A stretch of 64,000 nucleotides of DNA from Puccinia triticina (lineage: Eukaryota; Basidiomycota; Pucciniomycetes; Pucciniales; Pucciniaceae), in the NCBI RefSeq assembly GCF_026914185.1, contig NC_070569.1, forward strand, positions 5,642,001 to 5,706,000, written 5' to 3'. Positions 1 through 12,657 of the stretch are shown piece by piece; the stretch's first letter is position 1, and each line of letters starts with the position of its first letter. A program made the position numbers and the translations under genes. The notes beneath the pieces are model-generated. The model was not told the origin of the DNA. It did no database searches and was given only the letters and a program-made list of their open reading frames with translations.

Positions 1-299
1 ACGCCAAATACAGCGCATCATCGCTAGAGAGCTCTAAATCGATCAAACTCGAGTTTCTCCCTCCGTACTCCCCATTCCTCAATCCAATTGAGTACAGTTT
101 CCACTCAATCAAAAACTATGTCCAATCCAAGGAGCCGCCTAATCGAGCGGCATTGGTTTTGGAAATCAAAAAAGGAATCGATGAATCAATCACAAAATTT
201 CTTTTCTCACTGTCAGCGCCTTTACCGCCCCTGTGCAGAATTCCAAGTGATCACTGGGCCAATCTTGAGTGGCCCAGCTGCATAGTTTTTTTTTAAATT

Positions 300-640
300 C
301 TGCATCTTCATTCGAAGCGACCCTCCTTCGGAGGGTTGCTTCGCGACAGCGCTTGCGCGCCTCCGATTGAGGGACTTAGATAAGTTCGCGGAGTCCGACA
401 GGCTGCACTCCAAGGTTTTTTGGAGTGCGCTTCTGCGCACCCCAGCACTCCAGTGAAAATAATTCACTCCAAAAACCACATCTTTTTGGAGTGAACTCTT
501 TTCACTCCAAGAAATGCTGGAGTGCACACCTTTTTTGGTGTGCCCGGGGTAATTTTTCGGTGTGCAAAAAGGCAGACCCTCATTCAAAAGACAACTTAGT
601 TACAGATAGCTACGCTATGGATGTTTCTCTCAAATCATAT
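300..640. repeat. Foldback/hairpin-rich repeat
   Basis: There is a short GC-rich hairpin near 318-345 (GACCCTCC...GGAGGGTT). It is followed by a larger imperfect inverted repeat whose arms lie at about 420-477 and 480-531; both arms contain GGAGTGCGC/GCACACC-like and TTCACTCCAAAAA blocks. No reading frame here looks coding. It resembles a small foldback or MITE, but I could not define its outer ends or a target duplication. Confidence 0.45.
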
Positions 641-1107
641 TAGCTCCTATTAGCTCCCCAAAGGGGTAGGGATGTGGTTCTGGATTGCTTGATGACTGGT
701 TCATGTCAACTTGGCGCAACCCCATCGCGGCCGGCTTGAAGAAGTGGCATGTCCCTCAAGAGTCCTGATCAAGTGGTTTGGATTGTGCGGGGTGGGGTTA
801 GCGGATGGTTTTCGCTCTTCAATCGTTCGATTTTTCGAAGCTCCTAATTAAAGAATCTCCGCAATTCACGCATCGCCCTTCGGCGGTCTCCTACTAGTCA
901 ATCTGGGTTTCAATCATGACCACATCCTAAGGAATACCCTTGAACTAGAGAGACATCTCAAAATTCATTCACTGGTACATAGACCCTCCTTTTCTTACCC
1001 CTCGAGCCATCCATCCCCTTTGTTACCTCGGGGACGGGGGGAGATATCTCTTGTCCGTTGGGTCACATTTTCCCATATTCCAAACTCTATTCTCGAATCA
1101 ATTCTTT
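641..1107. other. Unassigned intergenic DNA
   Basis: I see no convincing reading frame, repeat or RNA gene in this stretch. It separates two foldback-type repeats and may itself be decayed transposon sequence. Confidence 0.3.
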
Positions 1108-2465
1108 TACAGTTGCGAGGGGCATATTACTGTACGGCCTCGCCCGCAAAATCAGATCTGAGACGCGGGCCGAATTAAGCCCATGCATATGGGCTTAATA
1201 TAACATGTAAATGATAGTTTTGGGCCTTTTGGAGGCTGTAGATTCTAGTTCTATCCGGGCTAAGGTTTCTGACCAGCCAGTTTTTTTTTTTGTTGGCCCC
1301 TACATTACGAACCCAATGCTAAGTACATGCCATAAACCCATAATTATGGGTTTATAGCCTGTAACTCCATGACTATGGATCTCATAAACCCATAGCCATG
1401 GGGTCCAAGCCTGTCCGAGCACTCATCAGCCCATAGCTACAGAGTCCGAGTGCCCTCTTCACCTCTCAGCACCCTTCACACAATTTTGATCCACACGCGG
1501 CTGTCGCTGACTGCTTCTCTTTGAGACTCAAGACCATCCAAGAGGTTGTTCATTCAGAAAATCAGTCTCAGATCCTGCCAAATTAGGCTGAATCTCCTGT
1601 TTTTTTTTCCTCCCAGATCCCAAAATTCCGAACCGGGGACCCCCGGGGGTTTAATCTGTACAGTACAGTTGCGAGGGGCATATTACTGTACAGAGTAAAC
1701 CCCCGGGGGTCCCCGGTTCGGAATTTTTGGATCTGGGAGGAAAAAAAACCCGGGAGATTCAGCCTAATTTGGCAGGATCTGACAATGAATTTCTGAATGA
1801 AAGACCTCTGGGATGGTCTTGAGTCCCAAGGAGAAGCAGCCAGTGATGCCCATGTGTGGATCAAACAGAACCTTGGCAGATCATCCTTGAAGACATATGT
1901 ACCCGGGCAAGAACAGAAGCAACTGTGCCAAGAGTAAAAGTGGCGGGCTGCAGGTTGGAAAACCCATCCGCTGATGATTGATCTTTGAACGTGGTTGTCT
2001 CGCGCCATCAAGCTTGTTATGCACCTCTCCTATGTTCAAATTGTGTGAAGGGTGATGAGAGGATTCTGAAGAGGGCACTTGGACTCTGTAGCATTCTGAA
2101 GAGGGCACTCGGACTCTGTAGCTATGGGCTGATGAGTGCTCGGACCCCATGGCTATGGGTTTATGAGCTCCATAGTCATGGAATTACAGCTTATAAAGCC
2201 ATAATTATGGGCTTATGGCATGTACTTAACAGCTGGTTCGTAATGTAGGGGCCAAAAAAAAAAAAAAAAAAACTGGCTGGTCAGAAACCTTAGCCCAGAT
2301 AGAACTAGAATCTACAGCCTCCAAAAGGCCCAAAAATATCATTTACATGTTGTAGTAAGCCCATATGCATGGGCTTAATTTGGCCCGCGTCTCAGATTTG
2401 ATTTTGCGGGCGAGGTCGTACAGTAATATGCCCCTCGCAACTGTAATATGCCCCTCGCAACTGTA
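1108..2465. repeat. Long nested inverted-repeat (foldback) element
   Basis: The motif TACAGTTGCGAGGGGCATAT is at 1108 and again near the centre (about 1663), and in reverse complement at about 2418-2445 and 2446-2465. Between the ends, the left half (about 1108-1660) and right half (about 1695-2445) are near reverse complements. Shared blocks include a GGGGACCCCCGGGGGTTTA segment, a T-run/A-run, the phrase around CCATAATTATGGGTTTAT and a block next to the ends. The right arm holds about 190 bp (about 1840-2035) without a left-arm counterpart, suggesting a deletion in the left arm. Frames inside are by-products of the repeat; I see no transposase. It is a foldback-type non-autonomous element, class unknown. 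Confidence 0.75.
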
Positions 2466-3817
2466 GTTCAGCCCCCGGCGATTGGTAATCGGCGACGGAA
2501 GCAGAAATTTCAAAATCTGGAATTCCAGAAGCCCTGCACATCCCACCCATCCCCCCAAATTGCGCATAGGGAGGATTTCAGTCGAGTACATGGGAATGTC
2601 CAAGAAGAACCTATCAAACCCCTGGCTGAGCAAGAAATCAAGGAGATGTCCTGGATGTGCATGGGAATATGACACTGGTTTGAACACTGACTTGAAGCTT
2701 GATGTCCAGATTCTACAAGAGTCCAGACTGCAGTAGAGGGACCTCAGGGCTCTGTCGAGCAGCTTGAACACCCGCTTCCACGCGTCAAGCCTGAGCAGCT
2801 CACTTCTGCCGCCCGATTCCCAGAATACAAACTTGAATCCATACGCTGTTCTTCCTGTCTATGTAAGTAAGCAGCCGAGAGCATAATGATGATTCATCGG
2901 CATGGTAGTGTCGGAGAGTGAGCTTGAAGCTGCTTGAAGCAACTGGAGTAAGAAGCCAACCAGTCATGTATGATGTTCGCAGTTATTTGACACTCACTAC
3001 GCGAAGACTCAGCAGCATCTACTATACGTACTGTTCATGAATGCATGCAAATTTAGGCTTAGTAGAGCGCTATTAACAGCGGCGATCAAGGCAAGATACA
3101 TAACCTTTCTAAAGCTTTCTAAATTGCAAAGAAAACAGCAGCACTAGCGTGCATATGACAGGTTGGGTCAAGGACTTAAGCTGGAGGCTCATTTGTAAAG
3201 TTTGCGTCATGTGGCAGGTAGGTCAGCCGCCGCCGGGAGCCGGGGAGCCCTCGTTCATATCCGACTTGAGCGCTCCAACCTATTTACATATTTAGGCACT
3301 TCAACATACAATTAAGGGGATACTTCTTTCTGGCGAGGTTGATACTCTTCAATCCCAGAATGGTATTGTAAGCCCAAGTCGAACTCACGACTCCACACGG
3401 GTGCCTCAAGTAGATATCAACAGCGTATGCATATGCTGATGCTGATTATATGTATAATCCAGTATAAACTGACACAGCAGTGCATCTTTGAAAGCTGCAA
3501 GGAAGCGAAGCTCAGTTAAAGAGTCAAGTTGCAAATCCACCACTTACACGTACAAATAAAACATACTAGCCCACCTTACAAGCAGGTTCCAAAGCACCGG
3601 TCACACCCAAACAAAAATAGCACAAACAAAATCACCTGCTCGCCGATCTCATGAATGAAACACATTATCTGAGCTTATCAGGAGTTTCTGCGTCTTTATA
3701 ACTCAGGTCACCGATCATCCACAACTACCCTGATTTGCCCAAAAACTTCTCGCAGGCACCTTTACACACCGAGCACCCATCAGCGGTACATATTATACGC
3801 ACCCGGTGATTCCAACC
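2466..3817. other. Intergenic DNA, upstream of membrane-protein gene
   Basis: No coding region or RNA gene was recognised in these 1.35 kb. The distal part (about 3.5-3.8 kb) is the presumed 5' flank of the multi-exon gene that begins at 3818. I found no clear TATA or other core promoter signal that I would defend. Confidence 0.3.
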
Positions 3818-6224
3818 ATGGACGACGAGATGCGCTTAATCAACTTCATCAGTGATATCCCACAAGATGTAAATCCTTATGAAGCAACGATCAAATATCT
3901 TGAAGATGCTACAACGGTGAGTGCCTCTGGCCTTGATCTATCCGATCTGATCTGGCGAGCTACGCGTTCGCACCTCAAGAGATGGTATTCTGACTGCTTG
4001 ATGCTCCGGCAGCCTCCAACGCTACCACATTGGGCGCGTCTGACTTTGAGATTTTTTATAGGTTGCTATGCTCTGTAAGTCTCAAGAAGATCCATAGCAT
4101 TCATATTCACATGCAATGTACCCATGTTCATATGCACATGATATGTCCAACTGAGCTTCCTGTGCTCGTAGAGAAACTGATTTTATAACGGGCTGCTGTT
4201 GTGGAAAATTTAAATAAAAGAATGTGGCTCCAAAGCTTTTATTTGTTGTATGTTCGTTTTAAAACCAGGACGTTTAGGGTGATCACTGTGACGCGTCGTA
4301 AGTCAGATCATTGAAGGTTATCACATTTCCAAATCCAATTTAGTGACTCCAGAATCACAATCCTTCAGTTGGCCTTTGGAGAGTTGATGTCCCCAACATG
4401 TCTGGCTTGGCTTATTTTCTTTATCCGCCGCGTAAGTAACGGGAAACAACCTTCCCTTCAAATTGCATACGCCATGGGCCCACAGCTTCGCGTTTTTCCC
4501 ACTGACTGACGGATGGACCGAATTCCGGTTTATAGTGGTTATCGCAGATTTGACATTGCAGCAAAAGATTGATGAAGGAGAATTAGACTTGACAAATAAG
4601 GTACCTCTGCTTGCCTGTAAATTCCTGGTCGTTCTAACAGCATCTTGGTAAGTTGATAGTACACATGAAGACCAAAGTGACTCATAATTCGCTCTGATTG
4701 CTCACCCATTATGTCTTTGTTTCTTCTTTTTTTGCGCTTTTTTATTTCCTCGTTTTTCTTTGAATCCATCGAAGGGGTTAGCAATCATCTTTTTTCAAAT
4801 ACCACACACCAATTAAGTCGATGGCTCAATCTTGGCCCATTTGTTTCCACAGCTTTCATTTGGGTTTGCGCTTGTCAATGCCTGTCTAATTATTGGGATG
4901 ATCAGTGGCCAGAAGCCTCGAGGCATGGTCGAACGATTCCACTGCCACGTTATGTGGTGATTACAATGAATACCTTATTCGTCTGTGTGCTAACTTGGAT
5001 CATACGTATGTTTAAGCACACGCTTTTCCATTTCTATCACTATACGGCTAATGCACACTGTCTCCACAATCCAGCCTGCGTTATTATTTTAACGACTCAA
5101 TCTAACGAAGAATACAAGATCATAAGACGCATCCTCGGTGAAATTCTTGCAGTGCTAAAAGACTACAGCTCTAAATTTGATCCGAACACAGATCAATCGT
5201 CTAGGCTCATAGCTGCATTACTTCCAGCTAGGGAGATGTTATTACATGAGGTTGGCCGCGGGATAACTTACTCTGGATTCACGATTTTGAAAACCAGATA
5301 AAAGCTGATGTTATGTACCACGATAACAGAGAAACATGGCCCGGTACTTGCGCATCGCTCTGATAATTGGTTTGTCGAACTTGATATTGCTGTGTCTGGT
5401 GAGCTCAAAGCCCGCCAATCTGCTGACCCCATGGTAAAAACTGAACTTGCGCATGACTAATGGGAATCTAACTGTATAGTTGTATGCACCTTTGTTGAAG
5501 AATTCCATTGGAGCAATTCAACGACGCACAGAAGAGTGCACATTCGCGGTGGCAATATCTCCCTTTGATCAAACAGGGCAATTTGCACACATCAAACATC
5601 GAGTTAGGCAGGAGTATTGGACATCCTTTATCCATGGACTGGCAGTTTACATGACCGCCCTGGCACTGGTACCAATATTGATCTGGCAAGTAAGTGGCAA
5701 ATTTTGCTTAGAATATTCGATATCCACCATCCACCGATGCTTACTGCCGGTAACACTCCAGGTGTCTTTTCCCGGTCCAGCATATATGCGCAGCCGGACT
5801 TGGCTCACAGTGACGCAGATCGTAAGTGGATGGATCAACATTTTCAAGACCAGATTTGTTGCTGGTAGCTTCCTTCTCACAGCCTAACCCTTCTTCAGGG
5901 AATGCATGGCCCGTTTGCAATCAGTGGCAATGCGTAAGTCTATGCTGAAAGCCTCCATGTAGTTTCCAGACCACAACAAAGCATCTCAACCTTTGATTTT
6001 CTCCACTCCCATACAGCATTGAGCTTTTGTTAAACCTACAGGCTAGAAGGCTGCTAGATCTGTATCGCATTCAACAAAATGCTTCCCGCGCAATCTCACG
6101 AAATGGCACAAGCCAGTTACATCTTCAAGTCAGTTCAACTGACAGTGCCGGTGTCACAGATACTGCCCAGCGAGATCCGTTATCCTTGGACGACAAGCAC
6201 ATGGAGCTAGAGGTTAACAAATAA
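3818..6224 (+). CDS. Multi-exon gene for a multi-pass (7TM-like) membrane protein
   Basis: This is a probable host gene of unknown function. Reading GT-AG introns by eye gives 13 exons whose phases agree: 3818-3920, 4013-4074, 4278-4297, 4353-4431, 4562-4647, 4782-5005, 5075-5250, 5298-5343, 5411-5433, 5480-5689, 5762-5821, 5899-5933 and 6017-6224, about 443 residues, stop TAA. The first junction is the weakest, since the better donor at 3917 would break the frame. The product has at least five hydrophobic stretches: one around LQLAFGELMSPTCLAWLIFF, then VPLLACKFLVVLTAS, NLGPFVSTAFIWVCACQCL, ITMNTLFVCVLTWIIPCVII and IHGLAVYMTALALVPILIW. A long hydrophilic loop lies between the fourth and fifth, and the tail (LQARRLLDLYRIQQ...) is hydrophilic. 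The layout resembles a fungal seven-helix receptor, but I recognise no family motif. No nonsense codon interrupts it, unlike the transposon genes to the right. Confidence 0.65.
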
Positions 6225-7382
6225 ATCGATGATTCGGGCCACACAACCAGAGCGAGCCAGAGTACCAGTTCTGTTGACGTCTACCGCCCCCGACCAGATT
6301 TTTCTTTTCTTTTGAAGACGAAACCGGGAAAGCCCGTTTCTCAAGCGTGACCTGGCCCTTGAGAGTATTCTAAAACAATTTATAGTGGTGGTAGAGGGCA
6401 TATACCTCTCGGCCATAAAGTTTTATTGATCCTCACCAGCGAGCAAAAGATGGTGATAATTTGTGTCATAGCCTTTCCGCGAATGGAAATAAACTCGTAT
6501 CTTTGACCTCAAGCCTCTTGTAACAATCATCTATTGCAAAAACCTTTTTTGTAAAATTAACGTTGGAATTGTGGACAGTGGATGAGTAGATAAATAGAGA
6601 TAGACACAGTAAATTAAAATGCGCAAACAAATGATACTTTTTCTTATTTTAGTGTTTCACACAGGTTTCACTTGACTTACCACTTTATCACGCTTGATTA
6701 TACCCAGCGCTAGGCTAAGCTGCAATTGAAGATGTGTAATATTTACTTCCGAACTATGGAGAATGCTTGATTATCAATCATCTCGAGATACCTATGGTAT
6801 TCTAATCAAAGGTAATTGTTTGAGGTTCGACGACTAGGAAAATCCAGGTTTTTTTACAATTAGGCGGGTGCCAGTGCTGACAGTGGTTAAATCTGACGAC
6901 CAAACCACCTCCATCACCGCGATCAATACTTCGCCAGTCCATTTCGAGTGCATTTATCGTATCACAAAGGTTTTCAAATGTGAGGGAAGCTGGGGTCTGG
7001 GGCATTTTATCGAAGTCTTGAAAACACCGAAATAGTCTGTCTGTGCTGCTCTACCCTAGCCCCACTATCAAAACGTATCTCCATAAGACGGTCCGTGGCA
7101 TCTCTCACGCGCCGAACTCAACCCTGGTATAAATGTAACGAGTCACAAGTACAAACTGGCAACCAGCTTGCCCCAGTTTTTTTTATAATACAAGCCAAAA
7201 TCTGCGCGTCTTCTGTCGTTTAATCCGGCGGATATGAACAGCTAGGTTATCAAAGTCAAATTGATTTTGTTTTTCGGAGGGGTGATTAATACAGCGCGAC
7301 GTATCCTCAAGAGGAATGATATGAACCAAGAAATTAAACCGAATATTTCGAAATAAACATTTGTGTCTTTATGAAAGACAAT
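6225..7382. other. Intergenic region between convergent genes
   Basis: This lies between the 3' end of the membrane-protein gene (plus strand) and the 3' end of nse4 (minus strand). It is AT-rich and contains no frame that I judge coding; it presumably holds both 3' untranslated regions. Confidence 0.4.
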
Positions 7383-9014
7383 TCATACTAATTGGTTATG
7401 AACAAATAGAAGTGGTTGAGCCTTGGACTGTTTTAGTGAAGTAAAACGCTGTGGTGACCAGATTAGTGCCATTTTCCCTAAGCCATCAAAAAAAAAAAAA
7501 AGAACGAAGCGATTCAATGTTAGGATGAAATTGAGTTTTTTTTGTGGATGGTAAAAAGGGCGAAAACTTTGACCAACGCTCTTCCTTTTAGAGGTAGTAG
7601 GTTGCTCATCTACCCGATTAGGAATCACACTTCTCTTAATTCCATAAAGATCGATGGCATCTTTCCAATCTTGCATGGTGAGTTCTAAAATGATTTGGGT
7701 TTTTGTGAATCCTTCTTGAATCATATCAGCACCAGCGGGCTCGGTGGAATCTGGAGTGAAGATAGAGAGAGAACTTGTTTCAGTCAATGTGTGATTGGTA
7801 AGGTCAGCATTCCAACCATAAGAAAATTCAACTGACAAACAATAGGAAATTCTCGTTCAACTTCATCATCGTCGTAAGTTTCGATAGCCGCTTTACCGTC
7901 TCGTATCAGAAAGCTCAGGCAAAACAGATTTTCAACTGATTGGGAAAACGAATCAGGGTTGATAAAAAACTGGAACAGGTTCATCCCATCGGGGGCGCCT
8001 TCGGTTGTCAAGAGGTCACTGATCTAAGCCAACATCCAAAAAATGGACGTAAGTGTGTCATTGGAGCGCTAGGGTTGCGGCGAACTAACTCCGAATACAA
8101 TTTACCTTCTTGATTAATGCAGACATTTCGGCTTGTGATCGTTCGATATCGTTGTTGTCAATCTAAAAACCAATCGAAAACAAAAAAATATCGGAGGGTC
8201 AAAATTTTTTCACGGGACTCTCAGCACGATGGGATAAAAGTGGGAATACAAGTTCGGGTTCCTTCCGGTCAGATTCGTGTTTTTCGAGTTTGGGGCGTTG
8301 TGAAAATTTTCTTGTTTTTTGCTGGATCTCCAGGGGACCGTACCTATGATCATAAGGAGCAGTTTGTGAACCGGCATCAGAATCTCAGTCTTTCGGTATC
8401 ATGTCGGTTCGACCGCAAAGATAATCTCACATGAAATCCATCACAGGGGCGCGACGAGAGAAGCGCATGAGCCTCTTTCCAACTTTGAACCAATCGATAC
8501 CATCGGCCACTCCCTCATCTTCCTCGCTTGAATTTCCGGCGTGATCGATCATTGGAGCTTTTGCTGTCATCACTTTTCGAAATCTGAGCACGAATTCATC
8601 AGGGTCGATCGCATTAACATCGATCTTGAACAGTTTCGATTTTTTGAGCGCAGTCTCCGATAGGAATCTCAATGCACGTGAGTCAATTGTTGCTTCCGCT
8701 GGTGCTCGTACGTGTGATTTGAAGTTATTGTCCAATCCGAGTACCTGTTTGTTGAACTCCTCGGCGGTGATGACTGTTGCGTTATCCTTCATCGAGCTCG
8801 CTGTCTCTTCATAACTTCGTAGGACTTTCCGGGCTCCTCTGACTTGCTCCTTATTTTGGTTGGGGTTGTAGACGTCGTTAGTTCCAGCGATGATTTCGGC
8901 TTGGGTTTGTTTGATGATTGCATCGTGATCAGTCTGATCCTCGGCGACCGATATGGGCTCTGAGTGCTCCCTCTCCTGCTGCTCCCTGTGTCTCATTTGA
9001 TCGATTCGACTCAT
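7383..9014 (-). CDS. nse4: Non-SMC element 4 (Nse4), kleisin of the SMC5/6 complex
   Basis: Nse4 bridges the Smc5 and Smc6 heads in the nuclear SMC5/6 complex, which acts in recombinational repair and chromosome segregation. Five exons can be read with consistent phases: 9014-8431, 8343-8250, 8162-8106, 8023-7841 and about 7739-7383, about 424 residues, within the family's usual size. The N-terminal part shows YNPNQNKEQVRGARKVLRSY and LRFLSETALKKSKLFKIDV, typical of the Nse4 N-terminal region. Exon 2 has the family's GPLEIQQKTRKFSQRP-type motif. Exon 4 carries the Nse4 C-terminal winged-helix signature (NLFQFFINPDSFSQSVENLF, then SFLIRDGKAAIE), and exon 5 has the closing W...IP.R element (QDWKDAIDLYGIKRSVIPNR). 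The last splice acceptor and exact C-terminus are uncertain: after PNR the tail runs through a poly-A tract. An intact housekeeping gene here shows the left flank is ordinary host chromosome. Confidence 0.88.
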
Positions 9015-9147
9015 TCTTCTTTTCGTGGGTCTGTGAGCTTTCGTTGTCTTCGGGTTTTTCGTGTGGTTTTGGTCGAACTTAACTACATAAGTCCCTCGAG
9101 ACTTCGGGCCCCCGGGGGGTGGCTGAACTCGCGAAGCGAGCCTCGGT

Positions 9148-11535
9148 CAGGTACTACAGTGACCCCGCCATGTAAGCATACACGTTGTAAGCATAATTCG
9201 CTGTAAGCATAGGATTTCCGTCCACCATTTTTGGTTACCGCAAATTTGATGCCTTTTATGCATAATGCATAATGCATAAAAAATTGGGGGGAGAAAACAG
9301 AAATATGCTTATATAGGACTGGGAAAAGAGGCCAAGGGGCCATAGATACTACTGATCTCCATCTTGGAAACCACAAGAATCTCCAAACTACAGCTCAGCA
9401 ACCTCAAAAATGTTGGCCAGTGAGTAGGTAAAAGCTCCTTTCCCCAGAATCCTGGCAACATCCCAATCATCTGCTTCCCAAATATCTCAAGCCACACACA
9501 CTGTGAAAAAAACTCGAGAAAGCGCCGTCAGTTGACAGCAATCCAGGGCAAGACCTCCAGGACATCCAATTTCATTCCGCAATTAATCACAGGGCAGCTC
9601 AGCTAGCTCAGTAGTTGCATGCGCCAAGCTCCTGAGCCGTACTGGTGCTCATTGGTCATCAACAAGGGGATGTATTTCCATACACATAATACAAGCCCTT
9701 GGGGGGAATTCCACCAGGTCAACCAGAATATGTGCCCATGTCGGCTAGTAGTAATCCCTCCCGTCCTAGGCGGGGTCAACCAGGCTAGATGAAAGGGCAC
9801 TCATGTTGACCTATCAGTTGACTGGGAGGGATGCCTCCCGGAGGACCAATATATGTATCAGTCCTCCGGGAGGCATCCCTCCCGGTCAACTATTGTATGA
9901 ACCTGTTGTCCGGGAGGAATCCCTCCTGGACGACTGATACATAGAACAGTCGTCCGGGAGGGATCCCTCCTGTTTGACTGATATAGGGAATATTTGTCCG
10001 GGAGGCATCCCTCCCGGTCAAGAGGTTCATACAATAGTCGACCGGGAGGGATCCCTCCCGGTTGACTGATACATTTATCAGTCCTCCGGGAGGCATCCCT
10101 CCCAGTTGACTGATACATAGAACAGTTGTCCGGGAGGGATGCCTCCTGGACAACTGATACATATATCAGTCCTCCGGGAGGCATCCCTCCCAGTTGACTG
10201 ATACATAGAACAGTTGTCCGGGAGGGATCCCTTCAGGACAACTTTTGTATGGAGCAGTTGACCGGGAGGGATCCCTCCCGGACGACTGATACATAGAACA
10301 GTTGTCTAGGAGGGATCCCTCCCGTTTGACTGATATAGGGAATATTTGTCCGGGAGGCATCCCTCCCGGTCGAGAGGTTCATACAATAGTTGTCTGGGAG
10401 GGATCCCTCCCGGTTGACTATTGTATGAACCTGTTGTCCGGAAGGGATCCCTCTGGGACAACTGATTCATAGGACAGTCGTCCAAGAGGGATCCCTGCCG
10501 GACAACTGTTGTATGGAGCAGTCATCCGGGAGGTATCCCTCCTGGAGGACTGATAAATGTATCAGTTGACCGGGAGGGATCCCTCCCGGTCAACTATTGT
10601 ATGAACCTCTCAACCGGGAGGGATGCCTCCCGGACGAATATTCCCTATATCCGTCAAAAGGGAGGGATCCCTCCCGGACGACTGTTCTATGTATCAGTCG
10701 TCCAGGAGGGATCCCTCCCGGACGACAGGTTCATACAATAGTCGACTGGGAGGGATGCCTCCTGGACAACTGATACATTCCTCCGGGAAGCATCCCTCCA
10801 GGTCGACTGTTCTATGTATTAGTCAACTGGGAGGGATCCTTCCCAGTCACCTATTGTATGAAGCAGTTGACCAGGAGGGATATCTTCCGGTCAACTATTC
10901 TATTTATCAGTCAACCAGGAGGGATGACTCCCGGACAACTTTTCCATGTATTAGTTGACTGGGAGGGATCCCTCCCAGTCGGCTATCCTATGTCTTTGTT
11001 GGACAGGAGGGATCCCTCCGGGTCAAGTACTGTATGAAGCAGTCAGGAGGGATCCCTCTTGGTCAACATGGGTGGATTTTGCCTAGTCGGTTGGCTGGGG
11101 GGATTCCTCCTGCTTGACAAAGGTGCTGACATGTACCTAGGTGCTACTGCCTTGCCAGCTGAGCAACTCAAAAGTGAGTGCACTAAGTTAAGGTGCAGCT
11201 GGTGTGGCTAAGTAGAGTCTTAAAGTACTGCTTAGCCTGGGCTGTTGAGTAACTTCCAAATATTCCAGGTTGCACCACCCTGGGATTTGTTTTGTATCAG
11301 GCTTGTTTCAAGGGGGACTGAACTCCAGTATACTGCATGTCAACTGACACCAGTTTCTTGATTTTTTTTCATAGTGACAATGTAAGCGTAAACTGCCCTG
11401 GGAATTTACAATGCTTATAGAGGCCAGTCCTATATAAGCAATAATTCTTTTATGCTTACTTCACTAAGAAGCATACCTTGATGTAAGCATAGGATTTGTG
11501 TCCACCATCCTTATCCTTACATGGCGGGGTTGTAC
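9148..11535. mobile_element. Non-autonomous inverted-repeat element carrying a palindromic minisatellite
   Basis: The left end contains ACCCCGCCATGTAAGCATA (about 9161) and the right end its inverted counterpart (CTTACATGGCGGGGT, ending about 11529). Both ends also share, in opposite orientation, an ATCCTATGCTTACA-like block, a GTCCACCAT block and TGCTTATATAGGACTGG (left about 9305, right about 11430). The imperfect terminal inverted repeat is therefore roughly 150 bp. A GGTAC at both outer edges may be part of it. I could not identify a target duplication, so the outer limits are approximate. No transposase is present; the interior is mostly the tandem palindrome array. Confidence 0.65.
9816..11076. 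repeat. Tandem array of self-complementary units (core GGGAGGGATCCCTCCC)
   Basis: Between 25 and 30 units of about 43-45 bp are repeated. Each contains a 16-24 bp dyad such as CCGGGAGGGATCCCTCCCGG flanked by a variable spacer (for example ACTGATACATAGAACAG or CTATTGTATGAAC). Many units contain a BamHI-type GGATCC centre. Substitutions in one half of a dyad are often matched in the other half, and flanking GTTGAC/GTCAAC pairs extend the dyad. Apparent reading frames on both strands through this region are artefacts of the periodicity. Confidence 0.9.
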
Positions 11536-12657
11536 CTCCTCCCTGTGCTTGTGGGGCGCAAGCAGCCTCTGTGGGAGGGACTTGTGCCTAATGTCCAACA
11601 TTTGGCTTGAGGCTGCCCAGCCAAATGTTGAAAAATTCCTTCTAACCCCCATATCACCCTCTACCCATTGGATTTCTTTAAAGCCTCCGGCACTATTAGA
11701 ATCAGCTTTTATTTCTACATAATCTCAGCGGTCCAAAACAACACCTACCGCTTTCCCCTGAAAAAATAATAATGTAAAAATTCCAACTGAGAGCCTATCC
11801 GGCCTGATGTAGACCAGATAGCCAGTCCGGCCTAAACACATGAAAGTAAGGTTAGACATCATACTTTAAACCCTATGGGACTCCTCACCTATGCACTTGA
11901 GAGACCTGCCAATACGACCTCAACCTCCAGATTATCCAATGGCTTCTTCGCATTGCTCAGGAATAGCCCTCAGGAGAATGGCCACTGATTGGCCAGTTTT
12001 TGATGGTTTACTTGAAAAAACATGTACAAGACAGCTCAGATTGAGGGCTATAACCGGGTATATGGGGCTTCGAATTGAGAGTTGAGAGAGAGAGGCAATA
12101 GAGATGTAAATACAAAATGTTTGATTTTCTGCGCAAAAGCCTGTCAGCAAGGCTGCAACAAATCCAATAAACGTATTGCATCTGCATATACAGTGCATTG
12201 GATTTTTTTTCTTATACCTGTTTTCTGAAGGGCCTTGTGTTGTGTTGTCAGGTTTATTCGCCCCAATACAATACAGATACAATGTATTGGTTAGTCCAAT
12301 ACAAAATTCAGGAAATATTTGTATTGTATTGGGTATCCAATACAATAAAAATACAGTATTGGTGGGAATTTATTCAAGTGGCTGCATGGGGCGGGGGGGT
12401 ACCACCCACACCCGTGGGTGCCGGGTACGGGTAAGGGCGCCTGTTTGTTGGGATCCCCAACCACAAACCCGCAGGTCGCCTTAACGGCAAGATACACACC
12501 CGGAAAATTGGGGGGCGCTGAAGAGCCAGGTGAACTTGGCATTGAAGGATCTGAAATGCCCAACAAGCGGATTGATGAGCTTATGTTTGAGATCAACGAC
12601 CCACTTGCCATGGAATCGCCTCTCAACCAGTGTGATGTCTTCGCCGGATAAACACAA
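11536..12657. other. Intergenic flank of the giant element
   Basis: No recognisable gene. The plus-strand frame near 12418-12651 ends in a hydrophilic stretch (KRIDELMFEINDPLAMESPL) and could be the terminal exon of a decayed gene. It starts inside a GGGTACC/CCCGTGGG-rich segment at about 12390-12435 that resembles the GC-rich repeat at 59.1-59.2 kb. The segment 12240-12360 is rich in CAATACA/TGTATTG tandem words. The last three bases (CAA, 12655-12657) are the left copy of the giant element's target duplication. Confidence 0.35.

Noticed and set aside
9240..9280. Telomere-like or simple ATGCATA repeats
   Set aside because: Only a few GCATAAT copies are present, inside the inverted-repeat element; no TTAGGG array is seen.
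9858..10958. Reading frames on both strands through the 9.8-11.1 kb array
   Set aside because: They only repeat the period of the minisatellite (peptides such as REGCLPDN over and over) and exist in several frames.
9816..11076. CRISPR array
   Set aside because: The units are self-complementary, degenerate and lack unique spacers of constant length; there are no cas genes and the genome is eukaryotic.
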